Shown: positions 25,211 through 33,478 of the stretch, piece by piece
How positions within the stretch are numbered: position 1 is the stretch's first letter
How the letters are laid out: each line of letters starts with the position of its first letter
Assembly (NCBI GenBank): GCA_030684405.1
Contig: JAUXYA010000005.1
Span: 62,001 to 126,000, forward strand
Length of the DNA: 64,000 nucleotides
Direction of reading: 5' to 3'
Source of the DNA: Burkholderiales bacterium
Lineage (GTDB): Bacteria; Pseudomonadota; Gammaproteobacteria; Burkholderiales; SG8-41
Position numbers and translations under genes: made by a program
The notes under the pieces: generated by a model
Databases searched by the model: none
Told to the model about the DNA's origin: nothing
What the model saw: the letters and a program-made list of their open reading frames with translations, nothing else

Positions 25211-26013
25211 TCATATTCCAGATGGCGAATCGCGGCTTTGTGCCCGGCAATCGCCTGCCGGTGGTCCGGCGCATCGGCGAGGAGGTTGGCGTACTTCGCA
25301 AAAAACTGCGCGAGCGACCGCATTGCTTCGCCCTTGCTGTCGAAACCGCGGTAGCCGCTGGTCCAGTCCTCGCCGAACCACTTGAAGATTTCCGAGACCT
25401 CCAGTGTGTTTGTCGCCGCGTTGTAGCGGTTGCGGCTGCGGTCAGCGAGGAAACGCTGGGTCTGTTCCTCAAGTTGCGTATCAAGGCGCACTGCCACATA
25501 AGGCTCCTCGCGCAGCATCGGGCAGCCCACAGAAGCGCAGTTCACCGCGAAATGCACGCGCGGCTCGTTGTAGGCGCCGGGCTTGCGCAGCGTGTCGTGT
25601 TCAATCATGTCCAGTGAAAACTCGCGGCCGAGCAGGCGGAAAAACCGGTCCTTGAAAGGGTTGCCGAACAGCTTGCCGAAATCCCAGATCGAGCGGATGT
25701 CCGGATAACGGGTGAGGATTTTCTCGATGGTGTATGCGTTGTAGGCATTGATCAGGAAGGCCATTTGCTGTGGTTTGCTCCAGCCGGCGAATTCCTGCAC
25801 GCTGACTTTGGACAAAATGCCCAGGTAGGTTTTCAGCGCCGCGCGATCCTGCGCGAAACCGGCGTAACGCGCTTGCGAGGACTTGCCGCCGTCGATCAGC
25901 ACGACGTGCTTTTCGAGCAGGACGCCCCAGGCAGCGTGGGTGTGGTCGAAGACCTGGGCCGGGGCGGTGAGGGGCAGGGCGGCCCACAGCATGAGCAAGA
26001 AGAAACGTTTCAT
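25183..26013 (-). CDS. DUF547 exported protein
   Basis: A 276-residue protein with a signal peptide (MKRFFLLMLWAALPLTAPAQV). The DUF547 core is seen in QQMAFLINAYNAYTIEKIL, DFGKLFGNPFKDRFF, and EPRVHFAVNCASVGCP. The family has a papain-like fold, and a His/Cys pair (HFAVNCAS) is conserved, but no enzyme activity is established. I chose the ATG at 26013; a few upstream codons in frame are A+T-rich leader. It lies within the ArsS-type cluster between the fusion flavoprotein and the glycosyltransferase. Confidence 0.9.
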   Translation of the reverse strand: MKRFFLLMLWAALPLTAPAQVFDHTHAAWGVLLEKHVVLIDGGKSSQARYAGFAQDRAALKTYLGILSKVSVQEFAGWSKPQQMAFLINAYNAYTIEKILTRYPDIRSIWDFGKLFGNPFKDRFFRLLGREFSLDMIEHDTLRKPGAYNEPRVHFAVNCASVGCPMLREEPYVAVRLDTQLEEQTQRFLADRSRNRYNAATNTLEVSEIFKWFGEDWTSGYRGFDSKGEAMRSLAQFFAKYANLLADAPDHRQAIAGHKAAIRHLEYDWTLNDSRK

Positions 26014-26022
26014 AAATATTAA

Positions 26023-26039
26023 TATAATCAAATACTTAT
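26023..26039 (-). repeat. A+T-rich 17-mer motif, copy 2
   Basis: On the minus strand ATAAGTATTTGATTATA, 16/17 identical to the copies at 7414 and 41353. It lies between the stop of the fusion flavoprotein and the DUF547 start. Confidence 0.55.
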
Positions 26040-26051
26040 AACATCAGTGTA

Positions 26052-28184
26052 TCAGCCACGGCGCCAGGCGTGGAATTTTTCCACCCAGGCCAGCAGCTGC
26101 TGCGGCGCATGAGCACGTTTCCAGTTGCCGGCGACGTATTTGTTGGCCTCGGCCAGCGTCGGATAAATGTGGATGGTACCGAGAATCCTGTTCAGTCCGA
26201 TTCCGTTTTTCATCGCAGTCACGAATTCGGTGATCAGGTCACCGGCATGTTCGCCGGCGATGGTGGCGCCGAGGATCCTGTCCTTGCCCGGCACGGTCAG
26301 CACCTTGACCAGGCCGTGAGCGGTGCCGTCGGCGATGGCGCGGTCGAGGTCGTCGATGCCGTAGGTGGTGACCTCGTAAGGAATGTTTTTTTCCTTCGCC
26401 TCGGTTTCATTGAGTCCGACGCGCGCGACCTCGGGGTCGGTGAAGGTGGCCCAGGGAATCACCGAATAATCGACACGGAATTTCCGGAAACCGCCGAACA
26501 GGCCGTTGACCGCCGCGTACCAGGCGGTGTGCGCCGCCGTGTGGGTGAACTGGTAGGGTCCGGCAACGTCGCCGCAGGCGAGGATGTTGGGATATTTCGT
26601 CTGCAGGAATTCGTTGACTTCGACGGTGCGCGCCTTGGTCACCGGAATGCCCAGTTCCTCGAGACCGTAACCGGCGGTGTTGGCGATGCGGCCGACGGCG
26701 CAAAGCAGTTCGTCAAACGCGATGCGCACGGTGCTGCCGCCAGTTTCGCAGTACAGCACTTTCTCGCCGTTCTCGACCGCAAAGCGCTGCGCCTTGTGTC
26801 CGAGCAGCACATTCACGCTTTCGGCGCGGAATTTCTGCAGCACCATTTCCGAGATTTCCGGGTCTTCGCGGACCATCAGCCGCGGCAGCATCTCAACCTG
26901 CGTGACCTGCGAGCCGAGCCTGGCGAAACACTGCGTCAGTTCGCAACCGATCGGCCCGCCGCCGAGCACCACCAGGCGTTTCGGCAGTGTGCGCAGTTTC
27001 CACACCGTATCGGAGGTCAGCACCCCGACGTCCTCGATGCCGGGAATCGGCGGCACGAAGGGGCGCGCGCCGGCAGCGACGATGATGCTGCGGGTGGTCA
27101 GCGTTTGTGAGCCATTTGCGGTTTTCACTTCGACTGTCCACGGCGAGGTGATTTTCGCTTCGCCGGTGATGCATTCCACCCCCAGCGCGGTGTAGCGTTC
27201 CACCGAATCGTGTGGCTCGATATCGCGGATCACGCGCTGCACGCGCTCCATGATTTCGGCAAAGTCGAAGTCGACCGCGGTATCTTTAAGTCCGTAATGA
27301 CTGGCGTTTTTCATTGCCGCCACCAGCTTCGCCGACTTGATCAGCGCCTTCGACGGCACGCAGCCGGTATTCAGGCAGTCGCCGCCCATTTTGTGTTTTT
27401 CGACCAGCGTCACTTTGGCCTTCACCGCTGCGGCGATGTAGGCCGAGACCAGTCCCGCCGAGCCGCCACCGATGACGACGAGATTGCGGTCGAAACGCGC
27501 CGGGCGCGTCCAGCCGGCATAGACCTTGCGCGCCTTCAGGGCGTCGAGCGTTTTCTTGGCGGCGAGCGGGAACAGGCCCAGCAGTGCGAAGGCGAAGACC
27601 AGTCCGGCCGACAGGCGGAACTCGCCGAGCTGCGTGCCGGCATAGACATAGACCACGGTGCCCGCGAGCATGCCGATCTGGCTGACCCAGAAATAGGTCC
27701 AGGTGCGGATCGGCGTCAGCCCCATCAGCAGGTTGACCGCGAAAAACGGAAACACCGGCACCAGGCGCAGCGCGAACAGGTAGAAGGCGCCCTCGCGCGC
27801 GACACCGTCGTTGACCGGCTTCAGCCGTTCGCTGAATTTTTGCTGCACCCAGTCGCGCAGCAGGAAACGCGAGGCGAGGAAGGCCAGCGTGGCGCCCAGG
27901 GTGGAGGCAAAGGACACAATGATCGTGCCCCACAGCAGGCCGAACACCGCGCCGGCGACCAGGGTCATGATTGCGGCGCCCGGCAGCGACAGGCCAGTGG
28001 CGGCGACATAGACGAGGAAGAAGAGCAGGGCCGAGCGCAGCGGCCGCGCCTGCACCTCGGCGTCAATGGCGGCGCGCTGGGCCTGGAAATAATCCAGCGT
28101 GAAGAACTGCTTCAGGTCGAACGCAAAAAACGCAATGATGCCCGCAGCGATAAGCACGGTGACCAGCAGTCTGCCTTTGTTCAT
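26052..28184 (-). CDS. Fusion of a TVP38/TMEM64 membrane domain and a mercuric-reductase-like flavoprotein
   Basis: A 710-residue two-part protein. The first 230 residues form a DedA/TVP38-type membrane domain with several helices and the family block FYLFALRLVPVFPFFAVNLL. From about residue 240 comes a pyridine-nucleotide disulfide oxidoreductase: VVIGGGSAGLVSA, the redox pair in GGDCLNTGCVPSKAL, and a second NAD fold LVVLGGGPIGCELTQ. HTAAHTAWYAAVNGLFG and the C-terminal dimerisation domain GATIAGEHAGDLI complete it. It resembles mercuric reductase or dihydrolipoamide dehydrogenase but has no N-terminal metal-binding domain. I chose the ATG at 28184 (MNKGRLLVTVL). Such fusions occur in ArsS-type clusters; the substrate is unknown. 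Confidence 0.9.
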   Translation of the reverse strand: MNKGRLLVTVLIAAGIIAFFAFDLKQFFTLDYFQAQRAAIDAEVQARPLRSALLFFLVYVAATGLSLPGAAIMTLVAGAVFGLLWGTIIVSFASTLGATLAFLASRFLLRDWVQQKFSERLKPVNDGVAREGAFYLFALRLVPVFPFFAVNLLMGLTPIRTWTYFWVSQIGMLAGTVVYVYAGTQLGEFRLSAGLVFAFALLGLFPLAAKKTLDALKARKVYAGWTRPARFDRNLVVIGGGSAGLVSAYIAAAVKAKVTLVEKHKMGGDCLNTGCVPSKALIKSAKLVAAMKNASHYGLKDTAVDFDFAEIMERVQRVIRDIEPHDSVERYTALGVECITGEAKITSPWTVEVKTANGSQTLTTRSIIVAAGARPFVPPIPGIEDVGVLTSDTVWKLRTLPKRLVVLGGGPIGCELTQCFARLGSQVTQVEMLPRLMVREDPEISEMVLQKFRAESVNVLLGHKAQRFAVENGEKVLYCETGGSTVRIAFDELLCAVGRIANTAGYGLEELGIPVTKARTVEVNEFLQTKYPNILACGDVAGPYQFTHTAAHTAWYAAVNGLFGGFRKFRVDYSVIPWATFTDPEVARVGLNETEAKEKNIPYEVTTYGIDDLDRAIADGTAHGLVKVLTVPGKDRILGATIAGEHAGDLITEFVTAMKNGIGLNRILGTIHIYPTLAEANKYVAGNWKRAHAPQQLLAWVEKFHAWRRG

Positions 28185-29182
28185 CTGGATCCTCCGGCTG
28201 CGTGCAGCTCCCGCAGCAGCCTGTTGTTGATATGGATGCCGGCGCGCATGGCCTTGTTGAGTCCGTAGCGTGGCCCGTTGCTGATCCGGTGGAAATACGA
28301 CTGGTATCCGGCGCTCTCCTCTGGCCAGTTGGCGAGGAAATCGGCGAGCCATCGCCGGTGGTCGTAATGTATTGCCAGGGCGTCGACATGGACACCGTCG
28401 ATTACCGTGCCGTACAACGCCGCAGCCGGCGCCGGCGTCACGGCGATGCGGGTGATCAAGCCGAATTGTGTGCCGGCGAAGTTGGGCATGCCGGCGGCGC
28501 CGTTGTTGAACAGCACGCAGCTGCCGCGCGCCGTCGAGAGTTTCAGCGCCACCGGCAGACAGGTGTGGCTGCTGGCGATGATGCGGGTTCGCGATGCGGC
28601 GAAATGGGAGGCGAGCGTGGCGAGGCCGCTTTTGTCTGCAAGCGCAGATTCGTCATAGGCCCAGCCGGCCAGCGATTCGCAGTCGCCGTGGACGATCGCC
28701 ACGCGCAGTCCGCCGACTTCCGCAACCCGGTGCATCGGCAACGCCGCCAGCCGTTCGCGCAGCCCGGGCAAACTGCGCGCAGTGTCGCGCAGCGCCTCCA
28801 GCATCGTGTTCGAGCGTTCGACGTTGGCATCATCGACGCTGTCCGGATAGGCGCAACCGCAGCCCGCGGCATCTTCATCGCCGGCGAGCTCGGTCTCGAC
28901 ATTGCCGCGAATAGCTGCGTGGTCCAGTACTGCCTCGTTGATGTGCGCGAAGCCCGCTGTATCGCGGTTGAACCAGTTGAAGTCGCCGTTGAACACCTGC
29001 GTCACCGGACCGGGTTCGGCAGCAGCCATCGCCGCGACGGCCTGTAGCGCCGGTCCGTTGCCGTAGAGGCCGCCGATCACGTAAATCGTGTCCGCGGTAA
29101 TCTCTGGCGGCCGATTCAGCGCGGCCGGCGGGTAGCGATAGTGCAGCGGGCAGCTGCGTCCGGGCTGCGCGGCGTCAGGCAT
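28181..29182 (-). CDS. Metallophosphoesterase-like protein of the ArsS-type cluster
   Basis: A 333-residue protein with the spaced metal-ligand pattern of calcineurin-like phosphoesterases: IYVIGGLYGNGPALQAV, NGDFNWFN, RGNVETEL, VHGDCESLAGW, and SSHTCLP. The first motif has GLYGN instead of DxHG, so one metal ligand may differ. The C-terminal segment FHRISNGPRYGLNKA is unlike typical members. It overlaps the flavoprotein gene by 4 bp and the symporter gene by 8 bp, so the three are translationally coupled. Probably a phosphatase acting on a product of the cluster; that is inference. Confidence 0.75.
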   Translation of the reverse strand: MPDAAQPGRSCPLHYRYPPAALNRPPEITADTIYVIGGLYGNGPALQAVAAMAAAEPGPVTQVFNGDFNWFNRDTAGFAHINEAVLDHAAIRGNVETELAGDEDAAGCGCAYPDSVDDANVERSNTMLEALRDTARSLPGLRERLAALPMHRVAEVGGLRVAIVHGDCESLAGWAYDESALADKSGLATLASHFAASRTRIIASSHTCLPVALKLSTARGSCVLFNNGAAGMPNFAGTQFGLITRIAVTPAPAAALYGTVIDGVHVDALAIHYDHRRWLADFLANWPEESAGYQSYFHRISNGPRYGLNKAMRAGIHINNRLLRELHAAGGSR

Positions 29183-30563
29183 GGTTGCCGCGGAGGCGCT
29201 GGAATATGACCGGCAGCAGGAAACCGGTGACGCAGATCAGCAGTCCGTAGAAGTTGGTGCCGAGCAGCAGCGCGTATTTACCGTCACCAATGGCCCAGGA
29301 CTGCGGGATCAGGCCGGCGGCGAGCAGCACGCCGAGGGTGATCCCCGGCCAAAAGGCGAGGTGGAAGCTCCAGGGTGAGTGCCTGACCAGCGGCGCCAGC
29401 AGAAATACTGGCGCCAGACCCATGACCATTGTGCCGCTGACAGTGGTCGCCTTCAGGATATCGGTGCCGGCGATCATCGGCAGGTTGCCGAGCAGCGCGA
29501 ACGCGACCATGGTCCACATGCCGATGACCATCGCCCGCGGCCCCGGTGTGCGGCCGGCAAGCATGGGCAGTTCGCGGCCGATCGACTTGGCGACGGAGGA
29601 AAAGGTTGAATCCAGCGTTGAGCCCGCGGCCATGATCATCACCACCGTCATCAGCAGGTAGGGCAGCGTGCCGAAGGCCAGCGCGACGGCCCCCGGCATG
29701 TTGTCGCCTGTCGGCAGGCCTTCCAGCTTCGCGTGCACGCCGACCAGACTGAAGGCAAGGATGCAGAAAAATCCGAGCACGCCGGCGACAATCATTGCGC
29801 GCAGCATCGGTTTTTCGCGGGTGATGAATCCGCGGTCGGTCAGCACCGGGTCGTGGAAGGGGTAAGAGACCACCTGCAGCAGCGCCACCAGCAGCAGGTC
29901 GACGCCGGCGTTGAGACGAAAATCACCGACAGAGAGCAGGGTGCCGACGCCGTGTTTCGGCAGTACCAGAAACAGCACCGTGCCGAGCACGAACACGAAC
30001 AGCACCGCCTGGATGACATCAGTGATGATGGAACTGCGCAGTCCGCCCTTGAGGCTGTAGGTCAGGGTTGCCGCGGTGAACAGCAGAGCCGAGGCGATGA
30101 AGGTCCACTCGCCGGCATTGCCGTAGTAGGCGCCGACCACCGCGGTGTTGCTCCAGACTTCGTTGTAGAGCCGGATCAGGATCGCCACGGTGAAGGCCAG
30201 CGCGGCAAGCCGGCCGTAGCGGCTTATCAGGAAGGGCACCAGGCCGGTTGCGCCGTGGCGCGTGCGCAGCCAGTAGATGACGATACCGGCGACCGGGATC
30301 GACAGCCAGTAGGTGGCATAGGCCAGTCCGCCGACCACGCCATGCGCGGCGCCGAGGTTGGCGGCATTGGTCACTGACTTGGCGAAAATCCAGCTGATGA
30401 AAATGCTGCACATCAGCGCCCATTCGCTGGCGGGGCGACCGGCATGATCGCTGCCGCTGAAAAAACTCGCTTCGCTGCGTGCGCTGGGCGAGATTGCATA
30501 CATCACGCCGCCGTAGAGCAGCAGGAAGGCCCAGAAATAGATTGCGAAAGCGGGTTCGATCAT
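29175..30563 (-). CDS. Sodium:solute symporter family protein
   Basis: A 462-residue inner-membrane transporter with about 13 hydrophobic segments, e.g. FAIYFWAFLLLYGGVMYAI and ILGFFCILAFSLVG-like blocks. The SSS pattern is seen in MCSIFISWIFAKSVTNAA, YSLKGGLRSSIITDVIQAV and MIMAAGSTLDSTFSSVAKS. The substrate cannot be read from sequence; relatives carry sugars, amino acids, urea or carboxylates. Its place between the phosphoesterase and ArsS suggests uptake or export of a substrate or product of that pathway. Confidence 0.9.
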   Translation of the reverse strand: MIEPAFAIYFWAFLLLYGGVMYAISPSARSEASFFSGSDHAGRPASEWALMCSIFISWIFAKSVTNAANLGAAHGVVGGLAYATYWLSIPVAGIVIYWLRTRHGATGLVPFLISRYGRLAALAFTVAILIRLYNEVWSNTAVVGAYYGNAGEWTFIASALLFTAATLTYSLKGGLRSSIITDVIQAVLFVFVLGTVLFLVLPKHGVGTLLSVGDFRLNAGVDLLLVALLQVVSYPFHDPVLTDRGFITREKPMLRAMIVAGVLGFFCILAFSLVGVHAKLEGLPTGDNMPGAVALAFGTLPYLLMTVVMIMAAGSTLDSTFSSVAKSIGRELPMLAGRTPGPRAMVIGMWTMVAFALLGNLPMIAGTDILKATTVSGTMVMGLAPVFLLAPLVRHSPWSFHLAFWPGITLGVLLAAGLIPQSWAIGDGKYALLLGTNFYGLLICVTGFLLPVIFQRLRGNHA

Positions 30564-30584
30564 AGCCCTGTCCGTTCAGGAGCT

Positions 30585-31550
30585 TCAGCCGGCGAGCGCG
30601 CCGCCGCAACTCGAACCCTGCCCGGCGGTGCAGCCGTAGCAGTGGTCCTTGACCACAATGGGATTGCCGTCGAGGTCGGCGCCGATCAGTTCGCGCAGGT
30701 GCGTGCGCGGCCGGCTTTTCCAGGCGAGCGGCAATTCGAGCATCTGGTTGAAGTCGCAGTCGTGGATATGGCCCTGCCAGTCAACCGAAATCTGCGTGCG
30801 GCACATCAGCGATTCCAGGTTGGCCGGTTTGTAGGCCTCTCGCAACAGCTGCATATACCCGGCGAACTGACCCTTCGATACCAGCGTGCTGCCGAATCGC
30901 TGAATCGGCATGTTGGTCAGCACATAGAGCGCGTTGAAGACGATGCCGTAACGGTCGGAGAGATGCGTCTTGTAATCCCGCTCCAGTTGCTGCTGTGCCG
31001 GTGGCAGCACGGGGCCCTGCGGGTTGTAGACCAGGTTCAGCGCCAGCCCCGAACCCGGACGGCCGTAACCCAGCGCATTCAGTTTCTGCAGCGCGCGGAT
31101 GCTGGTTGCAAACACGCCGTCTCCGCGCTGGCGGTCGACGTTGTCCTCGAGGTAGCAGGGCAGCGAAGCCGTGATTTCCACCTGTTGCGCGGCGAGGAAT
31201 TCCGCAAGCCCTTCCTGTCCGGGTTCGAAGAGGATGGTCAGATTGCAGCGATCGATCACGCCCACGCCGAGCGCACGTGCTGATTCAACCAGCAGGCGGA
31301 AATTCGGATTCAGTTCCGGCGCGCCGCCGGTGAGGTCCAGCGTGCGGATCGCGGCAGCCTTGAGGAAGGCCACGACTTCGAAAATGGTTTCGCGCGCCAT
31401 CTCTTCGGTGCGCGTCGGCCCGGCGTTGACATGGCAGTGCAGGCAGCTCTGGTTGCAGCGGTAACCGAGGTTGACCTGGAGCGTTTCGGTCTTCCGGCGG
31501 CGGATGGCGGGGAAGTCGGTGGTTTCGAGCAGGGGCAGCGTGGCGTGCAT
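30585..31550 (-). CDS. arsS: Radical SAM protein of the ArsS family (predicted arsenosugar biosynthesis)
   Basis: A 321-residue radical SAM enzyme. The [4Fe-4S] site is CNQSCLHC in VNLGYRCNQSCLHCHV, and DLTGGAPELNPNF is the GGE-like motif. The C-terminal Cys-rich DUF3641-type region has LMCRTQISVDWQGHIHDCDFNQ and ends in CYGCTAGQGSSCGGA. In this family a selenocysteine often replaces a cysteine of the C-terminal region; here only cysteines are seen and the stop is a terminal TGA. I chose the ATG at 31550 (MHATLPLLETTDFP). It is the first gene of the minus-strand cluster to DUF3047 and is divergent from the selenoprotein operon. Confidence 0.93.
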   Translation of the reverse strand: MHATLPLLETTDFPAIRRRKTETLQVNLGYRCNQSCLHCHVNAGPTRTEEMARETIFEVVAFLKAAAIRTLDLTGGAPELNPNFRLLVESARALGVGVIDRCNLTILFEPGQEGLAEFLAAQQVEITASLPCYLEDNVDRQRGDGVFATSIRALQKLNALGYGRPGSGLALNLVYNPQGPVLPPAQQQLERDYKTHLSDRYGIVFNALYVLTNMPIQRFGSTLVSKGQFAGYMQLLREAYKPANLESLMCRTQISVDWQGHIHDCDFNQMLELPLAWKSRPRTHLRELIGADLDGNPIVVKDHCYGCTAGQGSSCGGALAG

Positions 31551-31695
31551 CAAAAGGCTCCTGGGTGACGCGGGTTTTGTGGCCTGATCTGTCCGGTCAG
31601 TCGGTGCGGCAAGGAACTCCTTACAGCCAGTTGCTGTTATCTCATACCGCACCGAAGGATGCCGGTGCTGTTGCCGGTCCGGAATTCTTGCGGCT

Positions 31696-31723
31696 TTGTA
31701 TTACGGAACGTTCATTCTATAAT
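31696..31723 (+). promoter_or_regulatory. Promoter with palindrome upstream of the DUF302-TetR-selenoprotein operon
   Basis: TTGTAT (31696-31701) and a perfect TATAAT (31718-31723) are 16 bp apart. GAACGTTC, an 8-bp palindrome, lies between them (31706-31713), well placed as an operator for the TetR protein encoded in the operon. That assignment is inference. Confidence 0.6.
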
Positions 31724-31755
31724 TATTTTGCAAGCGGTCAAAAAAGGAGACCACC

Positions 31756-32205
31756 ATGAACTTGCTGAAAACGTTTGTCGCATTGATGCTGGTTGCTGCC
31801 GCCACCACCGGCCTGGCGGCGGATGGGTTGACCGCACTGAAGAGTCCCCACAGTGTCAAGGTCACCATCGACCGCCTGGAAGCCGCCGCGAAAGAGCGGG
31901 GACTCAACATTTTCCTGCGCGTCGATCATGCCGCCGGCGCACAAAAAATCGGCAAGCAGCTGCGGCCCACGGAATTGCTGGTGTTCGGCAATCCGCAGGG
32001 CGGCACACCACTGATGGAGTGTGCGCAGACAAGCGGCATCGACCTGCCGCTGAAGGCGCTGGCCTGGCAGGATGCCGGCGGGCAGGTCTGGCTGGGTTAC
32101 AACGATCCCGCTTTCCTGGCGAAACGCCACGCTGCCGGCGAATGCGCCGTGGTGCCTAACCTGTTGAAGGCGCTCGCGGGGCTCGCGGCAGAAGCCATCC
32201 GCTGA
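31756..32205 (+). CDS. DUF302 family exported protein
   Basis: A 149-residue protein with a signal peptide (MNLLKTFVALMLVAAATTGLAAD). The DUF302 core is seen in SVKVTIDRLEAAAKERGLNI, RPTELLVFGNPQGGTPLM, and LPLKALAWQDAGGQVWLGYN. The family is mostly of unknown function and often occurs with redox or stress genes. GGAG lies 8 bp before the ATG. Its stop overlaps the TetR start (TGATG), so the two are coupled. This is the first gene of the operon that includes both selenoproteins. Confidence 0.92.
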   Translation: MNLLKTFVALMLVAAATTGLAADGLTALKSPHSVKVTIDRLEAAAKERGLNIFLRVDHAAGAQKIGKQLRPTELLVFGNPQGGTPLMECAQTSGIDLPLKALAWQDAGGQVWLGYNDPAFLAKRHAAGECAVVPNLLKALAGLAAEAIR

Positions 32206-32786
32206 TGGCGCGACCGCGGGGGTTCGAGCCGGAGCTTGCGCTCGAACGCGCGATGCAGGCCTTCTGGGCAAAAGGTTACAAGGCAACTTCGCTGGAGGAT
32301 CTTTGCGAGGCGACGGGCCTCAGTCGATCCAGCCTCTACGCCGCGTTCGGCGGCAAACGTGCCCTGCTGCACCGTTCGCTGGCGCGTTACGAGGAGAACG
32401 CCGTCTTGAGCATCAATGCCGCGCTGGCAAAACCGCTGCCGGTGCGCGAGGCGATTGCGTCATTCATCGATGAACTGATCGATGGCATCGTTGCCGGTCC
32501 CGGCCGTGCCGGCTGTTTCATCGGCAACTGCGCGGCCGAACTGGCCGGCGACCGAGTTACGGCATCGCGTGTGCGGCAAAGCCTCGCGCGCGTCGAGGAT
32601 GCATTCCGCGACGGGCTTGCAAGAGGACAGTTGCGCGGCGAACTTGCGGCCGATGCCGACCCCGAGGCCCTGTCGCGGTTCCTGGTGTCCGGAATCCAGG
32701 GCCTGCGCCTGGTCGGCAAGACCAATCCCGACCGCGCGGCGCTGGCCGGCATTGCCGAAGTCATGCTGCGCTGTCTTGATCGCTGA
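32205..32786 (+). CDS. TetR/AcrR family transcriptional regulator
   Basis: A 193-residue repressor-type protein. The helix-turn-helix is in FWAKGYKATSLEDLCEATGLSRSSLYAAFGGK, split here as FWAKGYKATSLEDLCEATG and LSRSSLYAAFGGK. The ligand domain includes PGRAGCFIGNCAAEL, a block shared by the YxaF/LmrA-type branch; its cysteines could sense redox or electrophiles, but this is unproven. It probably controls its own operon through the palindrome in the promoter at 31706-31713. The AhpD-like selenoprotein follows 50 bp downstream. Confidence 0.92.
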   Translation: MARPRGFEPELALERAMQAFWAKGYKATSLEDLCEATGLSRSSLYAAFGGKRALLHRSLARYEENAVLSINAALAKPLPVREAIASFIDELIDGIVAGPGRAGCFIGNCAAELAGDRVTASRVRQSLARVEDAFRDGLARGQLRGELAADADPEALSRFLVSGIQGLRLVGKTNPDRAALAGIAEVMLRCLDR

Positions 32787-32836
32787 ATCTGCCGCATGAT
32801 GTCCGTCGAGGTTAAAACATCAACAGGGGAGGACAG

Positions 32837-33451
32837 ATGAACAACAAACAAAAGCCGGACCCCCGGCTGGCACCTCTGCCGCAGGACACCACGCCGGAAC
32901 TGGCGGGTGCATTCCAGACCTATGTCCGTGTGCTCGGCTTCGTGCCCAACAGCGTGCTGATCATGCAGCGCAAGCCGAAACTGGTGCAGGCGCTGTCACA
33001 ACTTGCCGCAGCCATCTGGGATCCGCAGAGCGAGGTGCCGGTCGCGTTCAAGCGCATGCTGGCCCACGTCGCCAGCCGCGCCCACGGCTGCCATTACTGA
33101 ATGGCGCACACGGCCGGGGCGGCGCTCGGGCTGGGTTACGACGACAAAAAACTGGAAACGGTGTGGGAGTTCCGCTCGAATCCGCTGTTCACGGATGCGG
33201 AGCGCGCGGCGCTGGAAGTGGCGATTGCCGCAGCAGCCCAGCCCAACGCGGTGACCGATGACATGTTCGTCGAACTGAAAAAACATTGGAACGAAGGTCA
33301 GATCGTCGAAATCGTCGGTGTGGTTTCGATGTTCGGCTTCATGAACCGCTGGAATGACACGATGGCGACGCCGCTGGAAGATGAGCCGGTTCACGTTGGC
33401 GAAAAACACCTCGCTAAAAGCGGCTGGAACGTGGGCAAACACCGGCGCTGA
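32837..33451 (+). CDS. Selenoprotein: AhpD-like (carboxymuconolactone decarboxylase family) with CxxU
   Basis: Read through the UGA at 33098-33100 as selenocysteine, this is a 204-residue AhpD-like protein. Before the UGA is FGFVPNS-type helix sequence (YVRVLGFVPNSVLIM) and LAHVASRAHGC. At the site it reads C85-H-Y-U88-M-A-H91-T, the AhpD CxxC...H active site with the second Cys replaced by Sec. The remainder (FTDAERAALEVAIAAA and EIVGVVSMFGFMNRWND) is the family's C-terminal half. A strong GGGAGGA ribosome site precedes the ATG. A SECIS-like hairpin follows the UGA. The protein is expected to reduce peroxides or act as a thiol oxidoreductase. Reading the UGA as a stop would destroy the active site. 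Confidence 0.92.
33111..33133 (+). promoter_or_regulatory. SECIS-like hairpin of the AhpD-like selenoprotein
   Basis: CGGCCGGG pairs with CUC-(G)-GGCUG: 8 base pairs (two G-U) with one bulged G and a 6-nt loop GCGGCG starting with G. There are 18 nt between the UGA and the loop. It is weaker than the other two hairpins of this window. Confidence 0.55.
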
Positions 33452-33478
33452 GACGCATTGACGGCAGGAGGGCATGGC

